This document shows positions 28,761 through 38,348 of a stretch of DNA of 55,995 nt, in pieces. Position 1 is the stretch's first letter. Each line of letters starts with the position of its first letter. A model generated the notes under the pieces. That model saw only the letters and a list, made by a program, of their open reading frames with translations. It was not told the origin of the DNA and did no database searches. The position numbers and the translations under genes were made by a program. This DNA is from Microbacterium sp. p3-SID336 (GTDB lineage: Bacteria > Actinomycetota > Actinomycetes > Actinomycetales > Microbacteriaceae): contig NZ_JALXPE010000025.1 in NCBI RefSeq assembly GCF_025143365.1, positions 1 to 55,995 on the forward strand, read 5' to 3'.

Positions 28761-29279
28761 CTAAGACCGCGGGGCGCCGTCCCCCGCGCCGTCGAGCGGT
28801 CCGTTCGCGGCACCGGGTGCGCGGTCCTCCGGCACCTCGGTCGGCAGGGTCGTGTCGCTCACGTTCGGCAGGCGCATCTGCGTCAGCACCACCACGTCGA
28901 TCACGAGGGACATGATCACGCCGGCCACGATCGACAGGAAGAACACCATCGGGTCGAGCCACGGCTGCCCCGCGAGCAGGATCATCACGACGACGAACAC
29001 CCCGAGCTTGAGCAGCCAGCCGCCCAGCACGATCGCGAAGAACAGCTGCACGTACAGCGGGTCCCCGTACCAGCGGTTCGCGATCAGGATGCTGATGCCC
29101 GTGATGGCGAGGAACAGCGCCGCGAGGAGCACGCCGAGCAGTCCGCTGACCAGGCCCTCCCCCTGCGAGACGGCGAAGCCCACGCCGCCGGCGACCAGGG
29201 CCAGCACGGCGGTCGCCACCGCGGACCAGATCAGTGTGCGGCGGAGGATCGGGGTGCTGGAAACGGGACTCGGGCTCAT
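28761..29279 (-). CDS. AtpI-like membrane protein
   Basis: 172 aa with four membrane segments (about residues 14-35, 43-66, 78-103 and 108-130) and an acidic/proline-rich tail. Its position immediately before atpB and its topology match ATP synthase protein I, an assembly factor for the c ring, though no sequence motif proves it. Its ATG overlaps the preceding transferase stop by 4 bases (ATGA). Confidence 0.72.
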   Translation of the reverse strand: MSPSPVSSTPILRRTLIWSAVATAVLALVAGGVGFAVSQGEGLVSGLLGVLLAALFLAITGISILIANRWYGDPLYVQLFFAIVLGGWLLKLGVFVVVMILLAGQPWLDPMVFFLSIVAGVIMSLVIDVVVLTQMRLPNVSDTTLPTEVPEDRAPGAANGPLDGAGDGAPRS

Positions 29280-30448
29280 CGGGGCTCCACGGGGGTCGGG
29301 TCGGGTTCAGCGGCCGCGGGGCTCTTGCGGCGGCGGGAGGGGCTCAGGGTGATGACGAGGCAGGCCGCGATGCCGACGACACCGAAGCCGACGCCCGGCA
29401 GGTACTGGCCGGGCCAGTCCTCTCGGGCGCCCACGTACATCAGGAGCACCGCGAGCGAGATCACGGCGGTCCACGCGTAGAAGATCAGGACGGCGTCGCG
29501 GTCGCGGTGGCCGAGGTCGAGCATCCGATGGTGCAGGTGCTTGCGATCGGGCGAGAACGGCGAGCGGCCGGCGCTCATCCGCCGCAGCACCGCCAGGCCG
29601 AAGTCGAGCAGCGGCAGCAGCACGACCAGCAGCGGCAGCAGGATCGGCAGGAAGGCACCCACCAGCTGCGAACGGCCGAGGCGGTCGGGCTCCAGCGCGG
29701 ACGGATCCATCTGGCCCGTGATCGCGATCGCCGAGGTCGCCATCAGCAGCCCGAGCACGAGCGCGCCCGAGTCGCCCATGAAGAGCTTGGCCGGACTCCA
29801 GTTCAACGGCAGGAAGCCGAGGCAGGCCCCGATCAGCACAGCCGCCAGGAACGTGGAGAGGTTGAAGTAGCTGGACGCCCCGGAGTCGCGCGTGAAGATG
29901 TACGAGTACGCGAAGAACACGCCGTTCGAGATGAGGCAGACCCCCGCGACCAGCCCGTCGAGCCCGTCGATGAAGTTGACCGCGTTCATCACGATGACGA
30001 TCGCGAACATCGTGATGGTGATGCTGAGCCAGCTGGAGACGACGATGAGGTCGCCGAACGGCAGCGACAGGATCTGCAGCCCGCCGCCGACCGTGATGAT
30101 CCCCGCGGCGAGGAACTGCGCGCCGAGCTTGATCATCCAGTCCAGGTCCCACAGGTCGTCCACCACGCCGATGACGGCGATCAGCAGCGATGCGGCGAGG
30201 ATCGCCCACATGGTCTGCGGCGGTGTCCAGATGCTCTGGAAGAACGGGTTGGCCGCAGACACAGCGAACGCTGCCACGATGCCGAGGAAGATCGCCACGC
30301 CTCCGAGCCGAGGGGTGGGCGTGGTGTGCACGTCGCGCTCCCGGATCCCCGGGTACAGCTTGTAGCGGAGGCTCAGCCGCCACACCGCCCACGTCAGCAC
30401 GAAGGTGATCGCGGCGGTGACGATGATCGTGAAGAGATACTGCTTCAC
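29276..30448 (-). CDS. Polyprenyl-phosphate GlcNAc-1-phosphate transferase (WecA/MraY-type)
   Basis: 390 aa from the GTG at 30448 (MKQYLFTI), which overlaps the tsaC stop by 4 bases; the longer frame upstream is out-of-frame shadow. About 11 membrane helices are present. PNPT motifs are TPRLGGVAIF, DDLWDLDWMIKLGAQ, the Mg-binding NAVNFIDGLDGL, FMGDSGAL and DRKHLHHRML. It transfers a sugar 1-phosphate to decaprenyl or undecaprenyl phosphate to begin a cell-wall polymer such as an arabinogalactan-like or teichuronic chain. This position beside atp genes is typical for the actinobacterial WecA. Confidence 0.93.
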   Translation of the reverse strand: MKQYLFTIIVTAAITFVLTWAVWRLSLRYKLYPGIRERDVHTTPTPRLGGVAIFLGIVAAFAVSAANPFFQSIWTPPQTMWAILAASLLIAVIGVVDDLWDLDWMIKLGAQFLAAGIITVGGGLQILSLPFGDLIVVSSWLSITITMFAIVIVMNAVNFIDGLDGLVAGVCLISNGVFFAYSYIFTRDSGASSYFNLSTFLAAVLIGACLGFLPLNWSPAKLFMGDSGALVLGLLMATSAIAITGQMDPSALEPDRLGRSQLVGAFLPILLPLLVVLLPLLDFGLAVLRRMSAGRSPFSPDRKHLHHRMLDLGHRDRDAVLIFYAWTAVISLAVLLMYVGAREDWPGQYLPGVGFGVVGIAACLVITLSPSRRRKSPAAAEPDPTPVEPR

Positions 30449-31152
30449 GAATCTCCGTCCTGCTGCCCCGGATCGGGCTCCGGCTCGAGAAGGTCGCCCA
30501 GGACCTCGTGCAGCTGCTCCCGCGTGATCACGCCGTGGCGGAGGATGCGCACCACACCCTTCTCCTCCCCCGGACCCCGGCGCACCAGCGACGTCGCGTC
30601 GACGATCGTGGAGGCGATGCCGTTCGCGCTCAGGCCGTCCGCGAGGTACACCGCGACGCTGTCGCCGAGCATCTTCTCGGCGTCGAGCGCGGAGATCGCC
30701 GCGTCCCGCCCCGTGAGGTTCGCGCTGGAGACCGCGAGCGGGCCCGTCTCGGCGAGCAGCTCGAGGGCCACGCGACCCTCGGGCATGCGCACGGCGACGG
30801 TGCCCCTGGTCTCCCCCAGGTCCCACACCAGCGAGGGCTGGGCCGGCAGCACGATCGTGAGGCCGCCCGGCCAGAACGCCTCGACGAGCCGCTCGACAGG
30901 CTCGGGGACCGACTCCGCCAGGGCCGTCAGCGTCTCGGGGCTGCCGATCAGCACGGGCGGCGGCTGGTCGCGGCCTCGGCCCTTCGCGTCGAGCAGACGC
31001 TGCACGGCGACGGGCGAGAACGCGTCCGCGGCCACGCCGTACACGGTGTCGGTGGGGATGACGATGAGATCGCCGCGGCCGATGGCCTGGCGCGCATGGC
31101 GCATGCCGGCGAGCAGCTGCGCCTCATCACGGCAGTCGAAGATGGTGGACAT
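30445..31152 (-). CDS. L-threonylcarbamoyladenylate synthase (Sua5/YrdC/YwlC)
   Basis: 235 aa. Makes threonylcarbamoyl-AMP from Thr, bicarbonate and ATP for the t6A37 modification of ANN-decoding tRNAs. Family motifs are GDLIVIPTDTVYGVAADAF near the N-terminus, AKGRGRDQPPPVLIGS, and AVSSANLTGRDA. The C-terminal IVDATSLVRRGPGEEKGVVRILRHG is also conserved. The ATG at 31152 follows a TAGAAT -10 by 9 bases, so its 5' leader is only a few bases. prmC is immediately upstream. Confidence 0.96.
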   Translation of the reverse strand: MSTIFDCRDEAQLLAGMRHARQAIGRGDLIVIPTDTVYGVAADAFSPVAVQRLLDAKGRGRDQPPPVLIGSPETLTALAESVPEPVERLVEAFWPGGLTIVLPAQPSLVWDLGETRGTVAVRMPEGRVALELLAETGPLAVSSANLTGRDAAISALDAEKMLGDSVAVYLADGLSANGIASTIVDATSLVRRGPGEEKGVVRILRHGVITREQLHEVLGDLLEPEPDPGQQDGDS

Positions 31153-31161
31153 GACGGTTCG

Positions 31162-31167
31162 ATTCTA
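31162..31167 (-). promoter_or_regulatory. -10 element of the tsaC gene
   Basis: Minus-strand TAGAAT, 9 bases before the ATG at 31152. It may start the tsaC-wecA-atpI transcript with a leader of about 3 bases. Confidence 0.4.
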
Positions 31168-31204
31168 TGCGGGGCCGGTGCGGGAGTCGCTCTGAGCGGC
31201 CTGA

Positions 31205-32065
31205 TCAGGGCCGGATCGCGGTGGTCGCGCGATCGCGGAGGGTGAGGTCGCGGTGCGTGGCCGCCGCCCGCCACCCGTCAGCCGTCAGCAGCTCTCTGAT
31301 CGCGGCACCCTGCAGTTCGCCGTGCTCGATCACCAGCACCCCGCCGGGGCGGAGCAGACGGAGCGCGCGGGAGCTGAGCACGCGGACGACATCGAGCCCG
31401 TCCGCACCCCCGTACAGCGCGAGGGCCGGATCGAACAGACGCACCTCGGGGTCGCGCGGGACCGCCGCGTCCGGCACGTACGGCGGGTTGGAGATCACGA
31501 CGGACGCGGAGCCGTCGAGCTCCGGGAACGCGTCGGCGAGATCCGACAGCACCAGCGTGAGGTTCTCGACGCCCGCGACGTTGCGCTGCGCCCACGCGTG
31601 CGCGTCGTCCGACAGCTCCGCCGCGAACACCCGGGCATGCGGCACCTCTGTCGCCATGGCCAGCGCGATCGCTCCGCTGCCGGTGCCCAGGTCGACGCCG
31701 ATGGGGGCGGGCTCTCCCGAGTTCAGCAGCGCATCGATCGCGAACTGGACCACGGTCTCGGTCTCGGGCCGGGGAACGAACACCCCGGGGCCGACCGCGA
31801 GCTCGAGGTGCCGGAAGGGCGCCGTGCCCGTGATGTGCTGCAGCGGCTCGCGCGCCTCGCGCCGCGCCACGAGGGCCTCGAGTGCGTGCTGCTGCGCCTC
31901 GTCGACCGCGTCGCCGCGCACGATGGCCGCCTGCACCTCGCCCCGGCGCCGGTCGAGCACGTGGCCAGCCAGCAGCTCCGCGTCGACGAGGGGGTCCGGC
32001 ACACCGGCATCGGCGAGGCGCTGCGCCGCGGCGCGCACGGCAGCGGCGAGGGAGGAGTCGGGCAT
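31205..32065 (-). CDS. prmC: Release factor glutamine methyltransferase PrmC (HemK)
   Basis: 286 aa. Methylates the Gln of the GGQ motif of RF1 and RF2 using SAM. The SAM site is GVDLGTGSGAIALAMA, and the substrate motif is NPPYVPD. The N-terminal helical domain (residues 1-85) is present. ATG 32065 is preceded by TACGCT at a 7-base gap. Its substrate gene prfA is nearby at 34133, but the two are separated by cysK-cysE and a holin-like gene, unlike the usual prfA-prmC adjacency. Confidence 0.96.
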   Translation of the reverse strand: MPDSSLAAAVRAAAQRLADAGVPDPLVDAELLAGHVLDRRRGEVQAAIVRGDAVDEAQQHALEALVARREAREPLQHITGTAPFRHLELAVGPGVFVPRPETETVVQFAIDALLNSGEPAPIGVDLGTGSGAIALAMATEVPHARVFAAELSDDAHAWAQRNVAGVENLTLVLSDLADAFPELDGSASVVISNPPYVPDAAVPRDPEVRLFDPALALYGGADGLDVVRVLSSRALRLLRPGGVLVIEHGELQGAAIRELLTADGWRAAATHRDLTLRDRATTAIRP

Positions 32066-32072
32066 GCATTCC

Positions 32073-32078
32073 AGCGTA
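32073..32078 (-). promoter_or_regulatory. -10 element of prmC
   Basis: Minus-strand TACGCT, 7-base gap, then the ATG at 32065. Confidence 0.45.
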
Positions 32079-32122
32079 GAGTGCACCGCCGTCACATTGC
32101 CCGCGCACACAGGGCCCTCGCC

Positions 32123-32128
32123 TAGGCT
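32123..32128 (+). promoter_or_regulatory. -10 element of cysK
   Basis: TAGGCT, predicting a start near 32135 and a 30-base leader that contains GAAGGAAGG before the ATG at 32165. Unlike the leaderless genes, this one keeps a ribosome site. Confidence 0.5.
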
Positions 32129-32164
32129 GGTGCGGCAGCGAACCCGCGAAGGAAGGCGATACCC

Positions 32165-33103
32165 ATGCCCGGCATCCACCCCGACATCACGACCGCCTTC
32201 GGCGACACCCCGCTCGTCCGACTGAACAGGGTGACCGAAGGCCTCGGCGCGACCGTGCTCGCGAAGCTCGAGTTCTACAACCCCGCGTCCAGCGTGAAGG
32301 ACCGGATCGGGATCGCCATGATCAACGCGGCAGAGGCCTCCGGCGAGCTCAAGCCCGGCGGCACGATCGTCGAGTCCACCAGCGGCAACACGGGCATCGC
32401 GCTCGCAATGATCGGCGCCGCGCGCGGCTACCGGGTGATCCTCACCATGCCCGCGTCGATGTCGAAGGAGCGTCGTCTGCTGCTCAAGGCGTTCGGCGCC
32501 AAGATCGTGCTCACCGACCCCACTCTCGGCATGAAGGGGGCCATCGCGGAGGTCGAGCGCATCGTCGAGGAGACGCCCGGTGCGATCTGGATCCGTCAGT
32601 TCGAGAACGCCGCCAACCCGCAGATCCATCGCGAGACCACCGCCCAGGAGATCCTCCGCGACACCGACGGCGCCGTGGACATCTTCATCGCGGGCGTCGG
32701 CACCGGCGGCACCGTGACCGGCACCGGCCAGGCACTCAAGGCCGCGAAGCCCGGCGTGCAGGTGATCGCCGTCGAGCCGAAGGACTCCCCCGTGCTGACC
32801 GAGGGCCACCCCGGCCCGCACAAGATCCAGGGCATCGGCCCGAACTTCGTGCCCGCCGTGCTCGACCGCGACGTGCTCGACGAGGTCATCACGGCGGAGT
32901 TCGACGAGTCGCTGCGCGTGGCCAGGGAACTCGCCGCCAAGGAGGGCCTGCTCGTCGGCATGTCCTCGGGCGCCGCGGTCGCCGCCGCCCTGACCGTGGC
33001 CGCACGGCCGGAGAACGCCGGCAAGACGATCGTCGTGATCATCCCGGACACCGGGGAGCGCTACCTCTCCACCGCGCTGTTCGAGGACCTCCGCGAAGAC
33101 TGA
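32165..33103 (+). CDS. cysK: Cysteine synthase A (O-acetylserine sulfhydrylase)
   Basis: 312 aa PLP enzyme converting O-acetylserine and sulfide to cysteine. The PLP lysine is in SSVKDRIG, the substrate loop is [11 protein letters not shown], and the phosphate-binding loop is [10 protein letters not shown]. It is followed after 8 bases by cysE, giving the two-step serine-to-cysteine operon. The CysE C-terminal Ile that docks into CysK is present (see next gene). Confidence 0.97.
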   Translation: MPGIHPDITTAFGDTPLVRLNRVTEGLGATVLAKLEFYNPASSVKDRIGIAMINAAEASGELKPGGTIVESTSGNTGIALAMIGAARGYRVILTMPASMSKERRLLLKAFGAKIVLTDPTLGMKGAIAEVERIVEETPGAIWIRQFENAANPQIHRETTAQEILRDTDGAVDIFIAGVGTGGTVTGTGQALKAAKPGVQVIAVEPKDSPVLTEGHPGPHKIQGIGPNFVPAVLDRDVLDEVITAEFDESLRVARELAAKEGLLVGMSSGAAVAAALTVAARPENAGKTIVVIIPDTGERYLSTALFEDLRED

Positions 33104-33111
33104 GGCCGTCG

Positions 33112-33681
33112 ATGGGCATGATCGGGCGCATGCGCGAGGACATCGCCGCTGCGCGCCTCCGCGACCCCGCCGCCCGCACCGGGCTGGAGGTGGCGCTGCT
33201 CTACCCCGGACTGCACGCCGTGTGGGCGCACCGGGTCTCCCATGCCCTGTGGCGTCGGCGGCTGCGGCTGCTCGCCAGGACCACCTCGCAGCTGTCGCGC
33301 TGGCTGACCGGGATCGAGATCCATCCCGGCGCGCGCATCGGTCGCCGCTTCTTCATCGATCACGGCATGGGCGTGGTGATCGGTGAGACCGCGGAGATCG
33401 GCGACGACGTGCTGATGTACCACGGCGTCACGCTCGGCGGCCGCACCAGGGACGTCGGCAAGCGGCACCCCACCCTCGGCCACGGCGTCGCGGTCGGGGC
33501 AGGGGCGAAGATCCTCGGTCCGATCACGGTCGGCGACCGCTGCGTGGTCGGCGCCAACGCCGTCGTCACGAAGGACGCGCCGGCCGACAGCGTCCTGGTC
33601 GGCGTGCCGGCGAAGCCGCGTCAGCGCCTTGCGGGCGAGGACACCAGGGCGCTACTCACCGCCCCGGACTACTCGATCTGA
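33112..33681 (+). CDS. cysE: Serine O-acetyltransferase
   Basis: 189 aa, short bacterial form. Acetylates serine with acetyl-CoA. Left-handed beta-helix hexapeptides are visible from [10 protein letters not shown] through [10 protein letters not shown], with catalytic His residues in IDHGMG and YHGVTLGG. The protein ends in SI, so its C-terminal Ile could insert into the CysK active site to form the cysteine synthase complex. Its last 13 bases overlap the convergent holin-like gene. Confidence 0.96.
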   Translation: MGMIGRMREDIAAARLRDPAARTGLEVALLYPGLHAVWAHRVSHALWRRRLRLLARTTSQLSRWLTGIEIHPGARIGRRFFIDHGMGVVIGETAEIGDDVLMYHGVTLGGRTRDVGKRHPTLGHGVAVGAGAKILGPITVGDRCVVGANAVVTKDAPADSVLVGVPAKPRQRLAGEDTRALLTAPDYSI

Positions 33682-34100
33682 CGGTCGTGGCGCCGCGCAC
33701 GGCCGCCGCCGCGCGCCTCGACCCGCCGCCGCAGGAAGATCAGCGGCAGCAGGACGCTGCCGAGCGCCGTGATGAGCCAGACGATCACCGATCCGAGCAG
33801 CCACCCGGTCAGGTCGGTGATGCGCAGACCGCCGATGGGCAGCAGCACGACCACCATGAGCGCGATCAGCGTCGAGAAGATGCCGATCCCGCCCATCAGC
33901 ACCGGGGCATAACGGTCGGCGAGACGGCTCACCCACGGTGACAGCACGCTCTGCAGCACGGCGAACACGACGATGCACACGACGAAGCCCCACCATTGGT
34001 CCCACTGGATCTGGAAGCCGTCGAGCAGCAGATCCGCCGCGACGAGGCCGAGTCCGGCCGACACGAGGTACATGAGACCGCGGTACAGGAGGGTGAGCAC
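33669..34100 (-). CDS. Small four-helix membrane protein (mycobacterial-type phage holin family)
   Basis: 143 aa with four membrane segments (about residues 8-25, 33-52, 62-85 and 95-118) and a basic C-terminal tail. The name refers to the protein family of similar shape, not to a prophage; no phage genes are nearby. Its function is unknown. The GTG start at 34100 follows TAGGCT by 6 bases. It overlaps cysE tail-to-tail by 13 bases. Confidence 0.82.
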   Translation of the reverse strand: MLTLLYRGLMYLVSAGLGLVAADLLLDGFQIQWDQWWGFVVCIVVFAVLQSVLSPWVSRLADRYAPVLMGGIGIFSTLIALMVVVLLPIGGLRITDLTGWLLGSVIVWLITALGSVLLPLIFLRRRVEARGGGRARRHDRQIE

Positions 34101-34106
34101 GGCCCG

Positions 34107-34112
34107 AGCCTA
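34107..34112 (-). promoter_or_regulatory. -10 element of the holin-like gene
   Basis: Minus-strand TAGGCT, CGGGCC, then the GTG at 34100. Confidence 0.5.
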
Positions 34113-34132
34113 GCGCCACCGATATGCCGGCG

Positions 34133-35212
34133 TCAGGAGTCCGAGCCCACCGCGGCGAGCCGTGCCTCCTCGTCGGCGGCGATCGCGCTCTCGATGATCG
34201 GGTCGAGCGCCCCGTCCATCACCTGGTCGAGGTTGTACGCCTTGAAGCCGGTGCGGTGGTCGGCGATCCGGTTCTCCGGGAAGTTGTACGTGCGGATGCG
34301 CTCCGAGCGGTCCATGCCGCGGATCTGCGAGCGGCGCGCATCGGAGGCCGCCGCGTCCAGCTCCTCCTGCTGCTTGGCGAGCAGCCGCGCCCGGAGCACA
34401 CGCATGGCGGCCTCGCGGTTCTGCAGCTGCGACTTCTCGTTCTGCATCGAGACCACGATGCCGGTCGGCACGTGCGTGATGCGCACGGCGGAGTCCGTGG
34501 TGTTCACGGACTGCCCGCCGGGGCCCGACGAGCGGAACACGTCGATCTTCAGATCGTTCTGGTCGATCTGGATCTCCTCGGGCTCGTCCACCTCGGGGAA
34601 CACCAGCACGCCCGTGGTCGAGGTGTGGATGCGCCCCTGGGACTCGGTCGCGGGCACCCGCTGCACGCGGTGCACGCCGCCCTCGTACTTCAGATGCGCC
34701 CAGACGCCCTGAGCGGGATCGGACGAGGAGCCCTTGATCGCGACCTGCACGTCCTTGTAGCCGCCCAGATCGGACTCGTTGCGCTCCAGCAGCTCGGTCT
34801 TCCAGCCCTTCGACGCCGCATACTGCACGTACATGCGGAGCAGGTCGGCGGCGAACAGCGCGGACTCGGCGCCGCCCTCCCCGGCCTTGATCTCCATGAT
34901 CACGTCGCGCGCGTCATCGGGGTCGCGCGGGATGAGCAGTCGCCGCAGCTTCTCCTGGGCGGCCTGCACGCCCTCCTCGAGCGCGGGGACCTCGGCGGCG
35001 AACGCCTCGTCCTCGCGGGCGAGCTCGCGCGCCGCCTCCAGATCGTCGACCGCCGCCGTCCACGCCTCGTGCGCCGCGACGATGCGCGACAGCTCCGCGT
35101 AGCGGCGGTTGACGCGCTTCGCCCGCGCGGCGTCGGCGTGCACCGCCGGGTCGGAGAGCTCCTCCTGCACCCGGCGATGCTCGTCGATCAGAGTCTGGAC
35201 GGACTCGAACAC
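34133..35212 (-). CDS. prfA: Peptide chain release factor 1
   Basis: 359 aa. Releases peptides at UAA and UAG. The GGQ loop is [17 protein letters not shown] and the stop-recognition region contains the PxT-type segment near [14 protein letters not shown]. It starts with GTG 8 bases after the rho stop and has no clear Shine-Dalgarno, so it is probably translated by coupling to rho. Its modifying enzyme PrmC is encoded at 31205. Confidence 0.97.
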   Translation of the reverse strand: MFESVQTLIDEHRRVQEELSDPAVHADAARAKRVNRRYAELSRIVAAHEAWTAAVDDLEAARELAREDEAFAAEVPALEEGVQAAQEKLRRLLIPRDPDDARDVIMEIKAGEGGAESALFAADLLRMYVQYAASKGWKTELLERNESDLGGYKDVQVAIKGSSSDPAQGVWAHLKYEGGVHRVQRVPATESQGRIHTSTTGVLVFPEVDEPEEIQIDQNDLKIDVFRSSGPGGQSVNTTDSAVRITHVPTGIVVSMQNEKSQLQNREAAMRVLRARLLAKQQEELDAAASDARRSQIRGMDRSERIRTYNFPENRIADHRTGFKAYNLDQVMDGALDPIIESAIAADEEARLAAVGSDS

Positions 35213-35220
35213 GTCGCGTC

Positions 35221-37200
35221 TCAGCGGATGTTGTTGTCGTGCCCGTGCGCACCCGAGGGCAGCGTGGGGATCGACTTCTGCATCTGGACGAGGAACTCGA
35301 CGTTCGAGTGGGTCTCCTTGAGCTTGCCGAGCACGACCTCGAGCGCCTGCTGCTGGTCGAGACCCGCCAGGGCGCGACGCAGCTTCCAGGTGATCTTGAC
35401 CTCGTCGGCGGACAGCAGCATCTCCTCGCGGCGGGTGCTCGACGCGTTCACGTCGACGGCCGGGAAGATGCGCTTGTCGGCGAGAGCACGGGACAGGCGC
35501 AGCTCGCTGTTGCCGGTGCCCTTGAACTCCTCGAAGATGACCTCGTCCATCTTGGACCCGGTCTCGACCAGCGCCGTGGCGAGGATCGTCAGCGAGCCGC
35601 CGTTCTCGATGTTGCGGGCGGCGCCGAAGAACCGCTTCGGCGGGTACAGCGCCGACGCGTCGACCCCGCCCGTCAGCACGCGGCCGGACGCCGGAGCAGC
35701 CAGGTTGTACGCGCGGCCGAGACGGGTGATCGAGTCGAGCAGCACGACCACGTCGCGGCCCAGCTCCACTAGGCGCTTGGCGCGCTCGATCGCGAGCTCC
35801 GCGACCGTGGTGTGGTCCTCGGCAGGGCGGTCGAAGGTGGAGGCGATGACCTCGCCCTTCACCGTGCGCTCCATGTCGGTGACCTCTTCGGGGCGCTCGT
35901 CGACGAGCACGACCATGAGGTGCACCTCGGGGTTGTTCTGCGCGATCGCGTTCGCGATCTGCTGCAGCACGATCGTCTTGCCGGCCTTGGGCGGCGCGAC
36001 GATCAGGCCGCGCTGGCCCTTGCCGATGGGTGCGACCAGGTCGATGATGCGCTGCGTCAGCTTCTCGGGCGCGGTCTCGAGGCGCAGACGCTCCTGCGGG
36101 TACAGCGGCGTCAGCTTGCCGAACTCGACGCGGGTGGCGGCGTCGTCGACCGACAGGCCGTTGATCGAGTCGACCTTGACCAGCGCGTTGTACTTCTGAC
36201 GGCCCTGCTGCTCGCCCTCACGCGGCTGCTTGATCGAGCCGACCACGGCGTCGCCCTTGCGCAGGTTGTACTTCTTGACCTGGCCGAGCGAGACATAGAC
36301 GTCGCTCGGACCGGCGAGGTAGCCGGTCGTGCGCACGAACGCGTAGTTGTCGAGCACGTCGAGGATGCCCGCGATCGGGATCAGGACGTCGTCCTCGCCG
36401 ATCTCGGTCTCGAACTCGTCGACGGGCGCGCCGCCGCGGCGCTTGTTGCGCTGACGGTTGCGGCCGTTGCCGTTGGCCTGATCGTCGTCGGAGGCGGCGG
36501 GCTGCTGCTCCTGGCCGCCGCCCTGGCCGCGCCCGCGATTGCGGTTGCGGCTGCGGCTGCGGCCGCGACCGCCCTGCTCCTCGCCGCCCTCGGAGGAATC
36601 GGACGAGGAGTCCTTGCCCTGGGCGTCCTGACCGGAGTCGTCGCCGCCCTCCGTGGCGTCGCTCTGCGCAGGGGCGTCGTTCTTCGCACCGTTCTTCGCG
36701 CGGGCGTTGCGGGGGCGGGCCGCCTTCGCGTCCTCACCCTGAGCCTCGGCGGCTCCGCTGTTCTCGGTCGCGGAATCCGCGGAGCCCGTGCCCTGCTCGG
36801 CAGCGGGTGCCTCCGCATCCGCCTTCTTCGTGCCGCGACGCCCGCGCCCCGACTTCGGAGCCTCGGCGGCGGGGGTCTCGGCAGCGGCAGGAGCCTCGGC
36901 GGCCGGGGCAGCCTCGGCCGCGGTGGCCGTCTCGGCCGCAGGCGACTCGGCATCGGCCTTCTTCGCCCGCGTGCGGCGCGGGGCCTTCGCCTTGGGCGCC
37001 GCCTCTGCGGGCTCCGCGGCCTCGGCGGGTGCGGCAGAGGACTCCTCCGCCGCCTTCGTCGCCTTCGCGGCGGCGGTGGCCGTGGTGGCCCTGCGCGGTG
37101 CGCGCTTCCGTGCCGGCGCGGACTCCGCGGCCTGCTCGGCGGCGGGCGCGTCCGTGGACGGAGCAGCCTGATCGTTCTGGGTCTCGGAGAGGTTCTCCAC
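35221..37200 (-). CDS. rho: Transcription termination factor Rho with long N-terminal extension
   Basis: 659 aa from the GTG at 37200, chosen because AAGGGAG lies 5 bases upstream; an in-frame ATG at 37221 lacks one. Residues 1 to about 260 are low complexity: Ala/Glu/Pro with Lys/Arg patches, then an R/G/N/S-rich stretch (about 211-260). The core follows: RNA-binding domain ([18 protein letters not shown]), Walker [14 protein letters not shown]-loop and Walker B ([16 protein letters not shown]). Such insertions are known in actinobacterial Rho and add RNA-binding capacity. E. coli Rho has 419 aa. Confidence 0.97.
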   Translation of the reverse strand: MENLSETQNDQAAPSTDAPAAEQAAESAPARKRAPRRATTATAAAKATKAAEESSAAPAEAAEPAEAAPKAKAPRRTRAKKADAESPAAETATAAEAAPAAEAPAAAETPAAEAPKSGRGRRGTKKADAEAPAAEQGTGSADSATENSGAAEAQGEDAKAARPRNARAKNGAKNDAPAQSDATEGGDDSGQDAQGKDSSSDSSEGGEEQGGRGRSRSRNRNRGRGQGGGQEQQPAASDDDQANGNGRNRQRNKRRGGAPVDEFETEIGEDDVLIPIAGILDVLDNYAFVRTTGYLAGPSDVYVSLGQVKKYNLRKGDAVVGSIKQPREGEQQGRQKYNALVKVDSINGLSVDDAATRVEFGKLTPLYPQERLRLETAPEKLTQRIIDLVAPIGKGQRGLIVAPPKAGKTIVLQQIANAIAQNNPEVHLMVVLVDERPEEVTDMERTVKGEVIASTFDRPAEDHTTVAELAIERAKRLVELGRDVVVLLDSITRLGRAYNLAAPASGRVLTGGVDASALYPPKRFFGAARNIENGGSLTILATALVETGSKMDEVIFEEFKGTGNSELRLSRALADKRIFPAVDVNASSTRREEMLLSADEVKITWKLRRALAGLDQQQALEVVLGKLKETHSNVEFLVQMQKSIPTLPSGAHGHDNNIR

Positions 37201-37270
37201 GAGTACTCCCTTATAGGTCATGGGAAAATGAGCGTGAACGCGCACAACGGGTGCTGCGCACGATCGCACG

Positions 37271-37291
37271 GGCTGACGCTCGGCGTCAGCC
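37271..37291 (-). other. Hairpin in the rho upstream region
   Basis: GGCTGACGC (37271-37279) and GCGTCAGCC (37283-37291) form a 9-bp stem with a 3-base loop, in the 164-base gap between thrB and rho. It could be a thrB terminator or part of a structured rho leader; there is no T-run. Confidence 0.5.
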
Positions 37292-37352
37292 TGCCTCGGC
37301 ACTTGTGCCTCAGGGGTTTGCGTGCGGTTCTTGCAAGAGGTGCAATGGGGCC

Positions 37353-37366
37353 AGATTCACGAATCT
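37353..37366. repeat. Short palindrome at the thrB stop
   Basis: AGATTC-AC-GAATCT overlaps the last two bases of the thrB stop codon. It is unusually AT-rich for this window. It may be a protein-binding site upstream of rho or a minor terminator stem. Confidence 0.3.
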
Positions 37367-38348
37367 ACGTGGAGCCCTCCGCTCGATCCCCCACTGTACC
37401 ACCACGAACGTCGACGGCGAGCAGGAGCGCTTCCCACGGGGTGTCGGACACCCGGTTGGCCACCTCCACCGCATCCTGACGGCTCCCCGGCCCGTCCGCC
37501 AGCACGAGCACGCTCGGCCCCGCGCCGGACACGACGGCCGCGAAGCCCGCGGCCCGCAGAGCCTGCACCAGACGCTGCGTCTCCGGCATGGCCTGCGCCC
37601 GGTAGTCCTGGTGCAGCCGGTCGGCCGTGGCATCGAGCAGCAGCTCGGGGCTCTGCATGAGCGCCGCGATCAGCAGCGCCGAGCGGGACACGTTGAAGAC
37701 CGCATCGGCCGTGGAGACCTGCGGCGGCTGCAGCGACCGCGCCTGCGAGGTCGACATCGTGTACGGGGGCACGAGTACGAGCGGCGAGACGCCGCGGTGC
37801 ACCAGCAGTTTCTTGTGCTGCGGCCCGCGCTCGCCCATCCAGGCGATCGTGAGTCCGCCGAAGAGCGCGGGGGCGACGTTGTCCGGATGGCCCTCGATCT
37901 CCGTCGCGAGACGCAGCAGGTCCGCGTCCGACAGGTCGAGATCGCCCTCCAGCAGTCCCTTCGCGGCCAGGACGCCCGCGGCGACGGCCGCCCCGGAGGA
38001 ACCGAGGCCGCGGCCGTGCGGCACGCCGTTGTGCGCCACGATGCGCAGGCCCGGCATGGTGCGCCCGGCATCGGCGAACACGTACCGGATGGTGCGCACG
38101 ATCAGGTTCGAGTCGTCGCGGGGGATGTCCTCCGCGCCGGAACCGGAGACCGCGATCTCCAGCTGACCCTCGGGCAGCGCGGTGACCTCGAGCCGGTCGT
38201 AGATGCTGAGCGCGAGGCCGAGCGTGTCGAAGCCGGGGCCCAGATTGGCGCTCGTCGCGGGCACCGTGACCTCGACCGTGCGACCGATGAGTTCGCGGGT
38301 CGCGGCCGGAGCCTGCTCCTCGGATGCCGGAGCGGTCACGGTGGTCAC
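37365..38348 (-). CDS. thrB: Homoserine kinase
   Basis: 327 aa GHMP kinase phosphorylating homoserine for threonine synthesis. Motifs are ATSANLGPGFDTLGLAL near the N-terminus, the ATP loop PHGRGLGSSGAAV, and the C-terminal VVSGAGPSVLVL. The start is the GTG at 38348, overlapping the hom stop (GTGA) for coupled translation; upstream sequence in this frame belongs to the hom shadow. The threonine synthase gene is not in the window. Confidence 0.96.
   Translation of the reverse strand: MTTVTAPASEEQAPAATRELIGRTVEVTVPATSANLGPGFDTLGLALSIYDRLEVTALPEGQLEIAVSGSGAEDIPRDDSNLIVRTIRYVFADAGRTMPGLRIVAHNGVPHGRGLGSSGAAVAAGVLAAKGLLEGDLDLSDADLLRLATEIEGHPDNVAPALFGGLTIAWMGERGPQHKKLLVHRGVSPLVLVPPYTMSTSQARSLQPPQVSTADAVFNVSRSALLIAALMQSPELLLDATADRLHQDYRAQAMPETQRLVQALRAAGFAAVVSGAGPSVLVLADGPGSRQDAVEVANRVSDTPWEALLLAVDVRGGTVGDRAEGST

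Noticed and set aside
33669..34100. Holin-like gene as sign of a prophage
   Set aside because: The family name reflects membrane topology only, and no lysin, terminase or structural genes are in the window.
36500..37180. Plus-strand frame opposite the Rho N-terminus that looks like a hydrophobic Leu/Ala/Val-rich membrane protein
   Set aside because: Its composition is the mirror of the Ala/Glu/Arg-rich Rho extension; there is no start signal and no family resemblance.
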